This document shows positions 27,101 to 34,507 of a DNA stretch of 64,000 bases, piece by piece. Under the pieces are notes generated by a model, which was not told where the DNA came from, did no database searches, and saw nothing but the letters and a program-made list of their open reading frames with translations. The DNA is from Nemertoderma westbladi (Eukaryota > Xenacoelomorpha > Nemertodermatida > Nemertodermatidae): positions 186,001 through 250,000 of the forward strand of contig JAUCBJ010007524.1 of assembly GCA_032718475.1 (NCBI GenBank). The letters run 5' to 3'. Numbering within the stretch: the stretch's first letter is position 1; each line of letters starts with the position of its first letter. The position numbers and the translations under genes are program-made.

Positions 27101-30100
27101 GCAGTCAGCTCACCTTGTCGCATTGGGGACCCGAGTGTTAGGGTGTTTACTGAGGCTAGTCTAGTGACTTGCCTCAGATTCACTAATGGCTTTGTTGGTC
27201 GGGGTGGAACATGAGAGTAGCCTCCAACTCCAGAATCCCTCTCCACATCACAATCTGGCCTTCCTGGTGACCCAGGGTTTGGGCCAGAAAGGTCATCAGG
27301 AAAGGGACTCAAAGAATTGTTGGCTGCTCTCTCTCCAGTAGGGGGTGAGACAGGCAGCCGGTCAGGAGTTAACTGACGCCTGTGAGGCCGATTGTGTCCG
27401 GTAATTCCACTGGCCTCTAGTGGCCGGACCTCCGCATTGCTAATGTAATCCATAGTGGGGGTTGGGGGGTGCTTTTTTGCCGAGTCAGCTCTCGGGGCAA
27501 ATACCACGCAGCACACACCCGCGATCACGGTCTACCCGCAGCACACCATAAACCCGTGCCAAAATAATGCCTCAGTTTTATAGGGTTTTACGTGTTCGTT
27601 CCAACTTGGTATTATATTCTTGCTTATAATGTCGTTTATTCATTCTCTTGTCCCTCTTGTAAGGGGGAATATATTGGACACACTATCCAAAACCTGTTTG
27701 AATGCATTACACAGCACCAGGATGGTAGTGAACAAAGCAAGCACAATGCACGTTATTGGCTAGCTGACTGACTAGCCCAAGGTATTTAAATATTTCAAAG
27801 TAATTGCACAACAGCCATTGTTGTTTGTCCTGCAAAAGCTTGATATGTATTATATTCGCACTCACCGGCCCATTATCAACAATCTGAAATGTGATTGGTG
27901 CAAGTATGTGGTGCTGCTTCCCAGTAGTGGGTAGTTACTGGTGAAATAAATGAAATAACAAATTAAAATTGGAGTTTAATAATTACGGTAAGTGTTCGGG
28001 GTCTTGCCTGGCAGTAAAAAAGGGTTAGGTTTATGTGAACGTTTTCGCCCTACCAGGCTACCGTTTCTGTGTACTTGTGCGCGATATAACATATAATAAT
28101 TTATTCTGACCTTTAAACTCGATTCATTTACTTTACGCTTTACCTATCCTTAACCCTATTAAACCCGGGGGGGGTCAATATGACCCCCCCGTGGTTTGTT
28201 TATTATAATTCTGAAACAAACGCAGTTGGGAATCTGAAATTTTATGACTTTTCCTAAAAATCTATTGTCTTTCTAGTATTGAAAACCGTTTTCAAAAATA
28301 TTGGGTACTTTTCGAGTTATAGCACCATTTTTTAACCCTACTTTTGGCACTTTTTATGAGACGTTTTTTGAAAATTACATTTCATTAAATATTAATTGTA
28401 ACATCTCTATTTTTGATTTACACCGGTTTTTTGGTGTTAGAAATTGGATGGAATTCATATAAATTGATTTAGAAATTTCAAACTTGTTTTTTTCGGTGGG
28501 TGCCAAATTTTGGTGCCAGCACCAAATTTTGAAATATGTCAATTTTGTAAATTGATTGTTTGAAACTTGTTTTTTACGCAATTGGGGTTTTTTGGGGTTC
28601 TGGATTCGATGAAATATATACGAGTTGCACCAAGCGTATCAAACTTGTATTTTTCGGTGCTGTGTGCAAATTTTGGTGCTAGCACGAAATTTTGAAAATC
28701 CATTCAATAGATAAAATTGCTTGTGACAATTTATTTCTTGCGTTTTAGAGGTTTATGGCTGTTCTGAATTCAATGGAATATATAATTATCGAACTAGACA
28801 TCTCAAACTTGTATTTTTCGGATGTGGGTGCAAAATGTGGTGCTAGCACCAAATTTTGAAAACCATCAAATATATCAATTGATTGTGTCACCTTGTTTCT
28901 TGCGTTATACGGGTTTGTGATGGTTCTGAATTCAATGGAATCAGTAAAAATTTAATAAGAGTTATCAAACTTGTATTTTTCGCCGGTGGGTGAAAATTGT
29001 TGTGCCAGCACCAAATTTTGGAAAATATGCAAATTGATCAGTAGATAGTATCACCTTGTTTCTTGCGTTATACGGGTTTATGAGGGTCCTGAATCCGATG
29101 GAATCAATAAAAACAGCACTGGACATCGCAAAATTGTACTTTTTGGGTGATGGGTACGAAATTTGGTGCTAGCACCAAAATTTGCCAAATTACGCCGAAA
29201 AATAAAAGTAGCAATGATCTGGCATATTAGAAATATATTCCATTAGAATCAGCGCCCTCGAAAACCTGAAAATGTGAATTTATAGCATCGTATAAGTGAA
29301 TTAAAAATGTTGTGTTCTAACTGAAAAGTGCTGGATACTTGTTTTTTTCATTTTTTTCCTACGCAGAGCGGACAAAACAGCCATTTATAGTAATCATATC
29401 ATTTTTAAATATTTTCCAATGTATTTTGCACCCCAGAAAACCTGTATTGAAAAATAATTAGCCGAAAATGTAACTTTCAAATTTTGTGAAAATTGTGCAC
29501 TACTTGTAATTTTGGTGCTGCAATATTATAACCACCCCAGTACATTTTATCGAAAAATTTTTTTCTCGGTCGGATCCAGACAAGTGATACCTACGTACAA
29601 ACAAAAAATCAGACGTTTTCGTAAATATTTGTAGATTTTAGAGTGGGGGGGTCAATATGACCCCCCTCCCCCGGTATTTGTACAACATTTTATAGCCCGG
29701 TACTAATAGGGTTAATATACTACTGTACGTACGATTTCTGTTTTTGCCCGACCTGCAAATAATGAAGACCTCGTTTTGGAATTTCGAAAATATGCTGGTT
29801 TGATGCGCGATATCGTGTTTAGTTAATAAATTGAAAACTCCATCAATTCATGTGCACCCAGTAATAAGAAATCGCGATAAATGTAATTAAATACAAATTA
29901 TTCTAGAAAAATTTTCCTCAAAAAGTATGAAGTCTTGGCATTGGTGACGCGAAACTAGGCTAGTGAGATTCAGGATATTGCGTTTAATATAAAAATCGAA
30001 AACGCTATCGAATTCCGTAAAGGCGTTAGTAAAATACTGCAACTTTTTTGAAATTTGTAAAATTCTAGAACTATAAAAAATTAATATTTGAACGGCGCTG

Positions 30101-33100
30101 TTTGGGGTTTCGAAACATGGATAGGCTGAAAGAGGACATCGAATTACGTTGAAAAATAAAATCCCCGTCGAATTTTGAGTTACAGCGGATCCAAAAAAAA
30201 TTCCCCCCCCCCCCCCCCCTCCCTGAGAAAAAAATTTCTTTGCGTTATTTTTGATAGGGAATCGATTGGCAGTACTGGCTATGAAAAAATTGAATTTTGG
30301 TCAGAAAAGAACATGGAAGAAGTATCTTCTCAACTCTACACACTAACAAACTGTATAACAAAAATAACATTCCGGTGGTCAGTTTTGAATGCACAGCTAA
30401 CTAACTTTGTTCAAATATCATGATGCCAAAACACAATTTATTAACTTCCTTTAACGAAAATGATTTTAATTAAATACATACAACTATTATAGAGCAGTCA
30501 ACTCTAGTCAGCAGTACACAATAACTAAAATGGCATTCAGCTTACCAGCAATTCGCATTAAGCTAATAGTCGATTTCATTCGATTCAGTGAGTGTGTGAG
30601 GGCATTATCTGGCATGCAACAAATTACAAACACACTATAGGATTAATGTTTGCCTATGGTCTGAATGGGGAGTCTGACAGAGAGTAATCTTAGCCGCTAA
30701 ATGTCATTAATAGCCGCTAAATGTCATTAACCTATAAAACATTTTGCAATCCACAGTGAGTAACCTGATATAGATTTTAAGCATTGATTTTTACATTTCA
30801 AACTATAATGTTAGCCTTTGGAGAATCATGAGGCTGAGTAAACATTCAGCCTTTTAAACGTACAGTCTCCACAGTATTAATACCTGAGATTTAAAGACAC
30901 ATTTATTAAAGAAAATCACGGGAACGAATTAAAAACTATAATGGAATTATAGGATATGATTATAGGATATTAAATGGAGATTACAGCTGTTTAATTTTTA
31001 AGTATAATTATTGAAATCTTATACTATAAAATAATTATTTCCGTTAAAAGACAGGCTTGAAAATGCTGTTTTTTACCGCAATTGATAAATAAACTAATTA
31101 ACTGCAATTATTTTAGCTTTTCGAAGGTCACACGCAAATTCAACTTGGAAAATTTCTAAACTTTTGCCAGACTACATGACCAAATTTGGTTAGATTTCCT
31201 CGAGGATTGGCCGAGTTATTAACGTTCAAAATTGGACCCAACAGAACGACAGACACACCGATTGAGTTAGTGGTACCCGTATGCTAAGCTCGCTTATTTT
31301 CATGGCTCGCCCTACAAATAATTAATATATAAATATAATTAATATTAAATTTAGAAACATTTGATTTACAAAACACGAAATTGGAACTTTATTTACTGTA
31401 TTTCGCATTAGGGTATTTATTTTTACAGTGCCAAATTGTTAGCAAGCGAGGAATGCTTGTGCACAACAGAGTCAGAAATGTTAGCTTGCGCCAGCTGGAT
31501 GAACCATCAATCGGGATTGACAAAGGCTGTGGATGGGTTGAACTATATCGTGAAACAAACCCAAAACAAGGCGATCGACAAATTGGTAAATCATTTTTAA
31601 TTCTTAAATATTATACTCAGTAATTTTTATTATTCGAATTCACATGGCTCCTTCTCTGTGAGTGAGTATGGCATAACTAGCTCGCTAACCTTCCTCTGAA
31701 CTTAACATTAATACATTTTAAATAATGTTTAGTAACTTAATGCCCACTTTGTAGTTATTCAACAAACTTTTTCTTTATATCACTCAAGCAAAAATGTGAT
31801 CTATTGAGTAGACAATTAGTAAAATAGACACACATTATAGATTATGTATTTCCAGTATATCCAGAATGTCACCACGTCATTCTAAATATAACATGACATC
31901 ATGACATCATTCGAATACACACTATAACTATTTCACAATTCTAAAACGTACAAAATTGAAATAGCAACCTTTACATTCATAAACTACTCTAATTGTGTAC
32001 GAGATTAAATTGTTAATAATTAGCATGTTATGCTTTCTGGTTAGGATATTCTACAAGGATATTCTAAGAAGTTTAAGTGTATAACTACTAATAATTCCCC
32101 ACAAATAAATAAATTTAGATTCGCCATTGTTAATAATTGGCATATTAAAACTTTTACTGGCCACATTTTGTTATCAATAAATCACACCTGACATAACGTA
32201 ATAAGGTGCTATAATATGAAAAATGACATATATATTTAATATTGTGGCTCAGCTGCGGCTGAGGCAGCCATGCACTTTATGATAACCATTTTCGACAACA
32301 ACAGTAACTCAGAATGGGGGGTATTATTGGTCGATGCTGCAAATGCTTTTAACTCACTGAATCGGGTTTCAGCACTGTGGAATGCACACTGCCTATTGCC
32401 ACATTGTTCCACATTCTTGCTCAATAGTTATCAGAGCCATAGTATCCTCACATTTAAGAGTACCGATGTTATTATCTTCAGTTGAGAAGGAGTCACACAG
32501 GTTGATCCTTGGGTTACAATGCTTTTCATTGCCACTGGCATCCCCCCTCGTTCATTGTTTGCGTTCGCCTAAGTTCAGAGAGTCTTGGTATGCGGATGAC
32601 TCCTCAGGTGCAGGAAAACTAATAGACCTGCTGGGATGGTTTGAGGATCTATTAGTTTGGCCCATCCTATGGGTACCTCCACGAGCCATCAAAATGCTAC
32701 CTCGTGGTGGCCCCAGAGTTCAAAGACATGGCGGATCAAGTCCTCAGCAACTACCCTGGACTTCAAATAGTCACCAGTCACCGTTTCCTAGGAGGGTTAC
32801 TTGGGGATCCATTCAATGACCGTCTTTTGTATGTCAGTGCAAAGGGTGCAGTGTGGGGTTGATGCAGTTGACAAATTGGCAGATTTGGCTGAGTCCCAAC
32901 CCCAGACTGCTTTCTCCACCAAGGTCTGCTCGCTTCAGCACGAGTGGGCCTACCTGCAGCGTATTACCACTGATTGTGGAGGCGAATTTACTGCATTAGA
33001 AAAAATGCTTGGTTCACTGATATATTCCTATCTGCAGTTGTTGTAAGCTCAATCACCACCTCAGAACGCCAGCATTTGCAGTTGTTGTAAGCTCAATCAC

Positions 33101-34318
33101 CACCTCCGAACGCCAGCTATTCAGCCTCTCCCCGCAATGTGGTGGACTTGGCCTCCAGAATCCCACGGCTTCCTACACAGTTTCTGCTGCTGGATCCCAT
33201 TTCCTAAATGAATTGGAGTTGAGCTGATGAGGTTGACTTCAATCTACCCGCTCATGGGGAATGTTTGGCTAGAGCAAAGAAAATAAGAGGAAGGTAGGAA
33301 GAGCAAGGAAGGTATTGGAGACAACGTTGTTTGAAGAAGCGCGGATGGAATGTCTGAAGGAAAAGTCTGGACTGTCTGTAGAGCAGACGAATTTAAAATT
33401 GGTAACTGGACCTTCTTGCTTCCCAGAGCTGACCTACAGTATGACCTCTCACCCCAAGAGTTTTGTGATGCAATTTCGGTGCTGTATGGCATACCACTCC
33501 TTGGTACCATGGTTTCAATGGCAAGAAAGGTGGCCTCGTAATTCAGCGCCATAATGAACTGGGTGATACCATCGGCGATCTTGCAAGTCTGGCATTCGGA
33601 CCACAAAATGTCATACGGGAACCAGTCCTTCTAAAGGATGGCGATGTATCCGGACTGCGCTACGATGTGGGGATAAGGGGAGCATTCAATATGCAGATTC
33701 AGGCATTGATTGATATTAGTCATCAGATTGACATACTTGACACCAAGTCTTACTTGAATCGTTCTCCCATGTCTGTGCTCGAAGGTGGAGAGGAGGAGAA
33801 GAAGTGGCTTTACACTGCTGCCTTCACAGCGTATCATGGTGACTTATCCCCCTTTATGGCTTCTTTCATGGCCCCACGAGCCAACAGACTGATCTGTATA
33901 ATTGTCAAACGACTGACCCACTCTTGGAGTAAACCAGCAGGGAAATCTAGATCGAACCAATCGATGGTGCAGCTGGATGGAAGAAATTGAGACGAAAATA
34001 AAGTTACTGACTTGAACCGATTCTATTTATAATTTAATTGATTATTTATATTATAAATGAGATTAAATATATATATGATATATTGTAGGAATGTAGTTAA
34101 AGGGGGGGGGGGGGGGAGGGGGGTGGGGGGGGATGTGGTCTCCCCTCTTATAATCATAATCTATGTTTTAGGACAACGAAGACTGGAAACGAGTTGCTAT
34201 GTGTATCGACAGAATTTTACTCTGGGTGTTCACAATGGTTTGCATTGCAGGGACTTTGTGTATATTTCTTCAATCACCGAACTTCGTTGACAGTTTAGTA
34301 CCAAAGTTCGTTCAATGA
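11989..34318 (+). CDS. nicotinic acetylcholine receptor subunit, non-alpha (9 exons)
   Basis: A cation-selective pentameric ligand-gated channel subunit of the Cys-loop family, acting in the plasma membrane of muscle or nerve. Join 11989-12177, 12967-13121, 13356-13593, 19202-19400, 19635-19728, 20514-20656, 21166-21301, 31429-31585, 34172-34318: 1458 nt, 485 residues, no internal stop, every junction GT-AG with matching phase. Signal peptide at 1-18; ligand-binding domain with Cys loop C148-C162 (13 residues between, containing [10 protein letters not shown]); M1 about 234-257, M2 264-282, M3 297-319, a cytoplasmic loop of about 125 residues, M4 about 445-470. Loop C lacks the vicinal Cys pair and loop B has Leu169 where alpha subunits have Trp, while the complementary-face Trp ([10 protein letters not shown]) is kept, so it is a non-alpha subunit. 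The FVSLTY/SCPIDV pattern recalls muscle beta/gamma/delta subunits; that subclass call is inference. Introns are loaded with transposons. Confidence 0.93.
12123..12251. repeat. 129-bp target-site duplication, left copy
   Basis: Identical as far as I can read to 12521-12649. It contains the last 55 bp of receptor exon 1, the GTAAGT donor and 74 bp of intron. The two copies exactly bracket the LINE-A fragment at 12252-12520. Confidence 0.93.
12252..12520 (+). mobile_element. LINE-A 3' fragment in receptor intron 1
   Basis: A 269-bp 5'-truncated copy of the LINE at 24.2-27.5 kb, same 3' end (GCATGCCGATCCTAGTA), no poly(A). It codes the C-terminal tail of the RT protein ([20 protein letters not shown], then [17 protein letters not shown] and stop), with a shifted frame at its 5' part. 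It is flanked by a 129-bp duplication of exon 1/intron 1 sequence. Confidence 0.95.
12521..12649. repeat. 129-bp target-site duplication, right copy
   Basis: Second copy of 12123-12251, including a complete second splice donor at 12576. The part of exon 1 upstream of the duplicated segment is not present here, so this is a donor with a truncated exon end and no matching acceptor. Confidence 0.93.
12967..13121 (+). CDS. receptor exon 2 (residues 64-115)
   Basis: TTTTAG acceptor, then DEKNEV...[10 protein letters not shown] and the loop A motif [11 protein letters not shown]. The donor is AA|GTATGT after two bases of the codon for Asn115. The complementary-face Trp lies in this exon. Confidence 0.92.
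13356..13593 (+). CDS. receptor exon 3 (residues 115-194), Cys loop
   Basis: TTAAAG acceptor. Codes [11 protein letters not shown], then the disulphide loop C148[14 protein letters not shown]162, then [13 protein letters not shown]. Loop B Trp is replaced by Leu. Donor AAA|GTAAGT, phase 0. An intron of 5.6 kb follows, filled by a fold-back element, a LINE-A copy, a SINE and a composite repeat. Confidence 0.93.
13635..14504. mobile_element. fold-back (hairpin) element, about 870 bp
   Basis: Two long imperfect inverted arms meet near 14060. The outer ends match over CCGTAATATAGTGTCATTTT and CTGATGACACGGACCCCC, with a C15 tract on the left arm and a G21 tract on the right. Inner blocks also match in inverted orientation (AAACAGCTGAGATATAGGCG, TTCAAAGATTGCAAGAATTA, AAGTGTCTTTT). 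There is no coding capacity. A single arm of the same family lies at 61911-62062. Located in receptor intron 3. Confidence 0.88.
14565..16345 (-). mobile_element. LINE-A copy with internal deletions
   Basis: Minus-strand copy of LINE-A with its 3' end at about 14565. It keeps the C-terminal RT region ([40 protein letters not shown]), parts of the linker region ([12 protein letters not shown]) and the endonuclease ([30 protein letters not shown]), but lacks much of the RT palm, and the endonuclease has been joined to the RT linker by a deletion near 15880. Many frame breaks; inactive. Confidence 0.92.
16350..17340. other. unassigned intron 3 sequence
   Basis: Contains the C22/G17 hairpin described separately. 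The minus strand at 16530-17020 has two overlapping short open frames (one with [20 protein letters not shown]) that look like another decayed element, but I do not recognise the family. Confidence 0.35.
16686..16771. repeat. C22 ... G17 hairpin with perfect 16-bp arms
   Basis: A run of 22 C (16686-16707) is followed by CTATTTCGAAATATTG, 17 G (16733-16749) and CAATATTTCGAAATAG. The two 16-bp arms are exact inverted repeats around the G run, and the C run could pair with the G run instead. In an AT-rich intron this is a striking structure. Confidence 0.85.
17352..17591 (-). mobile_element. tRNA-derived SINE
   Basis: On the minus strand the 5' end reads CAGCGGGGTAGCTCAGTTGG (A box) and then GGTTCAGCCCT (B box) about 42 bp downstream, the spacing of an RNA polymerase III tRNA promoter. 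It continues through a tRNA-unrelated body to a (TTGC)n tail. Flanked by an 11-bp direct repeat AATATTAGTAA (17341-17351 and 17592-17602), a target-site duplication. Sits in receptor intron 3. Confidence 0.9.
18005..18988. repeat. composite repeat with about 150-bp diverged units and a CGA microsatellite
   Basis: Four diverged units share CTTTCAG...CTCTAGCGGCAGACT...GAACTG (near 18150, 18300, 18450, 18580 and 18725). A block GGCAGCTTTAAATCCGACAA with AGTTATTAGCATGTCAAAAT occurs twice (18510-18560 and 18825-18870), followed by (CGA)n to about 18905. The right end, read on the minus strand, starts GGGCGAGCCACGAA, the motif that also begins the dispersed family at 31.3, 40.5 and 63.7 kb. A C23 tract lies at 18334-18356. 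Confidence 0.7.
19202..19400 (+). CDS. receptor exon 4 (residues 195-261), loop C and M1
   Basis: TTCTAG acceptor. Codes the loop C region without paired cysteines ([17 protein letters not shown]) and M1 ([20 protein letters not shown]), ending YLPSDS plus one base of Gly261 at GTGAGT. Confidence 0.93.
19635..19728 (+). CDS. receptor exon 5 (residues 261-292), pore helix M2
   Basis: Codes [19 protein letters not shown] and the following [11 protein letters not shown]. Gly-Glu-Lys before the helix (-1' Glu) fits cation selectivity and the 9' Leu (Leu272) gate is conserved. Unusual for the family: 2' Ala265, 6' Asn269, 13' Met276 and 20' Lys283. Donor GG|GTTGGT. Confidence 0.9.
19909..20010. 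mobile_element. short MITE-like hairpin
   Basis: Exact terminal inverted repeats ATTAAGTAATTTAAACAGGA at the left and their reverse complement TCCTGTTTAAATTACTTAAT at the right enclose about 60 bp. Lies in receptor intron 5. No coding capacity. Confidence 0.75.
20514..20656 (+). CDS. receptor exon 6 (residues 292-340), M3
   Basis: TTTCCAG acceptor. Codes [20 protein letters not shown] and [11 protein letters not shown], then the start of the cytoplasmic loop ([10 protein letters not shown]). Donor TAG|GTAAGG after the first base of Asp340. Confidence 0.93.
21166..21301 (+). CDS. receptor exon 7 (residues 340-385), cytoplasmic loop
   Basis: Codes [17 protein letters not shown], continuing the conserved IFIDLLPxxLCM segment after M3, then a low-conservation stretch ending INNLE. 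The donor AG|GTAAAG leaves two bases of Ser385. A 10.1-kb intron follows. Confidence 0.85.
21340..21943 (+). mobile_element. LINE-A 3' fragment in receptor intron 7
   Basis: Begins within the RT C-terminal region (RLSRIW equivalent at about 21346), continues through [40 protein letters not shown] and [12 protein letters not shown], and ends with a diverged 3' terminus near 21943. Several frame shifts (for example near 21480 and 21730). It begins only about 40 bp after exon 7. Confidence 0.92.
22636..24173 (-). mobile_element. older LINE-C, 3' part, interrupted by LINE-A
   Basis: Minus-strand LINE of a second family. The 3' end carries an (AAT)n tail at 22636-22660. The RT region reads [46 protein letters not shown], then a C-terminal part ([20 protein letters not shown]). 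The YADD-bearing stretch near 23060-23210 is broken. Upstream coding ([13 protein letters not shown]) runs to 24173, where a LINE-A copy interrupts it; the reading resumes at 27540. Confidence 0.88.
24174..24185. repeat. 12-bp target-site duplication, left copy
   Basis: CGGTCTACCCGC directly beside the LINE-A 3' end; an identical 12-mer is at 27528-27539 beside its 5' end. Confidence 0.85.
24186..27527 (-). mobile_element. LINE-A, near full-length (3.34 kb), nested
   Basis: The best-preserved member of a LINE family with seven copies in this window. It carries an apurinic-type endonuclease followed by reverse transcriptase, ends at the family's 3' terminus (GCATGCCGATCCTAGTA on its own strand, no poly(A)) and is bracketed by a 12-bp target-site duplication. 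It interrupts the coding region of LINE-C. The organisation (EN-RT, about 3.3 kb, one protein, no poly(A)) recalls the RTE clade; that clade call is inference. One frameshift between EN and RT is the only major defect I see. Confidence 0.93.
24221..26383 (-). CDS. LINE-A reverse transcriptase ORF (720 aa)
   Basis: Long uninterrupted frame coding the RT half of the element. In order: linker region ([20 protein letters not shown], about residue 56), RT motif 1 [15 protein letters not shown] (about 225), [17 protein letters not shown] (about 285), [10 protein letters not shown] (about 315), the first catalytic Asp in [13 protein letters not shown] (about 345), [19 protein letters not shown] (about 405), the FADD catalytic box in [12 protein letters not shown] (about 460), then [12 protein letters not shown] and the C-terminal LAGHCFRR and GVNKHGGQP regions. 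All catalytic motifs are present, so this half could be recently active. The first Met is probably internal to a longer EN-RT protein. Seen directly; enzymatic activity is inference. Confidence 0.9.
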   Translation of the reverse strand: MKSALPRRDWSSLLQQPSVRSSFTLQLSNRYEALASEAADHCEGYTAFTEAVKLAAAETVPVYPRNRKRAPWIDNKIQKCRNDLHKAQKESRLKQTTAAKNAVKAASRSLNRQYSANLQELINQQVDAINDADDSRQSSQAWKSINLLTGRKSQSTTKVKAESSADRLNGWKAHFEKLLNNDRVLPDNFIGVKVSESVLPDIPIGDISFAEVKAAAKNIKTNRASGVDGVPPEVFKIPECLKLIYPIIVDMYRTTRVPQEMKTNKLVPVPKKGNLTLYGSFRGISLISIAAKLYNRILLNRIRDPIERLLRGNQNGFRKGRGTMEPILVLRRIIEELSKKKDRHLAVIFVDFFKAFDSVSRSHMFSILSLYGIPDEIIAAIRSVYDGSTTFVSTVDGDTEPFEVLWGVLQGDTLAPFLFIIVVDYVLRMSLDHYNDDGVMITPPTCSRSRGNPAKYLTDLDFADDLGVLSESLEGAQRFLSSLEHAASSVGLFITSRKTKILTVNFESPPQVSDRMSISSKDGMLEHVDDFCYLGSWIRKSGEDLRIRKGKAWAALNRLSRIWKSPRINRKLKVRLFRAAVVPVLLYGSPCWALTAEDTKSLDGTFTRMLRRVHCVKYNAHISNQTLYNIGGVSLVPPSLTLEQNRLRLAGHCFRRDDQPVHNLVLWQHHGVNKHGGQPMSFLRRILKDTGLKDADDLANVMGDRELWRCNFVDKPAQPS
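26410..27528 (-). pseudogene. LINE-A endonuclease ORF, frameshifted from RT
   Basis: EEP-type endonuclease that would nick target DNA for priming. Motifs: [13 protein letters not shown] (catalytic Glu, about residue 155), [39 protein letters not shown] (about 276) and [14 protein letters not shown]. Homology leaves this frame around 26440-26460 and continues in the RT frame, so a single indel separates EN from RT; the last 15 or so residues before the stop at 26410 are out of frame. The open frame reaches the target-site duplication without an obvious ATG; the first ATG gives a start [10 protein letters not shown]. The break could be a real mutation or an assembly error. Confidence 0.85.
27528..27539. 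repeat. 12-bp target-site duplication, right copy
   Basis: CGGTCTACCCGC, matching 24174-24185, at the 5' end of the LINE-A insertion. Confidence 0.85.
27540..27790 (-). mobile_element. older LINE-C, continuation upstream of the nested LINE-A
   Basis: The minus strand codes [20 protein letters not shown] and, after a small frame slip, [14 protein letters not shown], the last residues of which are at 24150-24173. This WNEHVKPYK...FW segment is the conserved pre-RT linker of this LINE type, so the two parts were one element before LINE-A inserted. Weak coding continues to about 27790. Confidence 0.82.
28150..29715. mobile_element. piggyBac-like non-autonomous element (1.57 kb)
   Basis: Both ends are TTAACCCTATTA in inverted orientation (28150-28161 and 29704-29715), that is, a TTAA target site plus CCCTATTA termini as in piggyBac transposons. 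Each end also has a nearby GGGGTCAATATGACCCC palindrome (28171-28200 and 29645-29667). There is no transposase-like open frame. The interior is made of about five diverged units of roughly 160 bp, each centred on the palindrome TGGTGCTAGCACCA. Located in receptor intron 7. Confidence 0.82.
30888..31316 (-). repeat. dispersed GGGCGAGCC family, copy in receptor intron 7
   Basis: On the minus strand: GGGCGAGCCATGAAAATAAG, then GGTACCACTAACTCAATCGG, TGTCTGTCGTTCTGTTGGGT, TTTTGAACGTTAATAACTCG, AAAAGTTTAGAAATTTTCCA and CCATTATAGTTTTTAATTCG. It is collinear with 40487-40905 over about 420 bp with many substitutions. No open frame; probably a non-autonomous transposon. It ends about 110 bp before receptor exon 8. 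Confidence 0.85.
31429..31585 (+). CDS. receptor exon 8 (residues 385-437), pre-M4 helix
   Basis: TTTTTACAG acceptor. The frame set by the exon 7 phase gives [10 protein letters not shown]...[20 protein letters not shown] and AIDKL, which is the amphipathic MA helix before M4. A second frame is also open across this exon but does not match the family. Donor TTG|GTAAAT, phase 0. Confidence 0.85.
32230..33990 (+). mobile_element. decayed retroelement with atypical RT (receptor intron 8)
   Basis: Pieces of an RT of the type with [40 protein letters not shown] (catalytic Asp box), [19 protein letters not shown] at about 32590 (catalytic box), a Gly-rich [14 protein letters not shown] segment near 33130 and a C-terminal part with [20 protein letters not shown] and [14 protein letters not shown]. 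Frames change at least four times, so it is dead. I see no endonuclease. I recognise this RT type from other invertebrate genomes but cannot name its clade with confidence. Confidence 0.75.
34172..34318 (+). CDS. receptor exon 9 (residues 438-485), M4 and stop
   Basis: TTTTAG acceptor. Codes [20 protein letters not shown] and the rest of M4, ending PKFVQ and TGA at 34316-34318. Joins exon 8 in phase 0 with no gap in the family pattern, so no exon appears to be missing. Confidence 0.93.
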   Translation, partial: DNEDWKRVAMCIDRILLWVFTMVCIAGTLCIFLQSPNFVDSLVPKFVQ

Positions 34319-34507
34319 CATCCCAGTTGAAATCGAAATTCTCAACTTTTAAATCAACAACAAATCATCATTATGATCGATCATTTGTTTAAAAAAATTT
34401 TACACCCACCAACACTATACATTAACAATACAAACTTTAACATAAATTATATTTAGAGACATAGGCTAACGTAATGCAGTTGTTGGATGAGAGAAGGAGG
34501 AATTTGG

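Noticed and set aside
31381-31623. 80-residue open frame over receptor exon 8
   Set aside because: It is in a different phase. The frame dictated by the exon 7 donor gives the conserved pre-M4 helix and joins exon 9 in phase.
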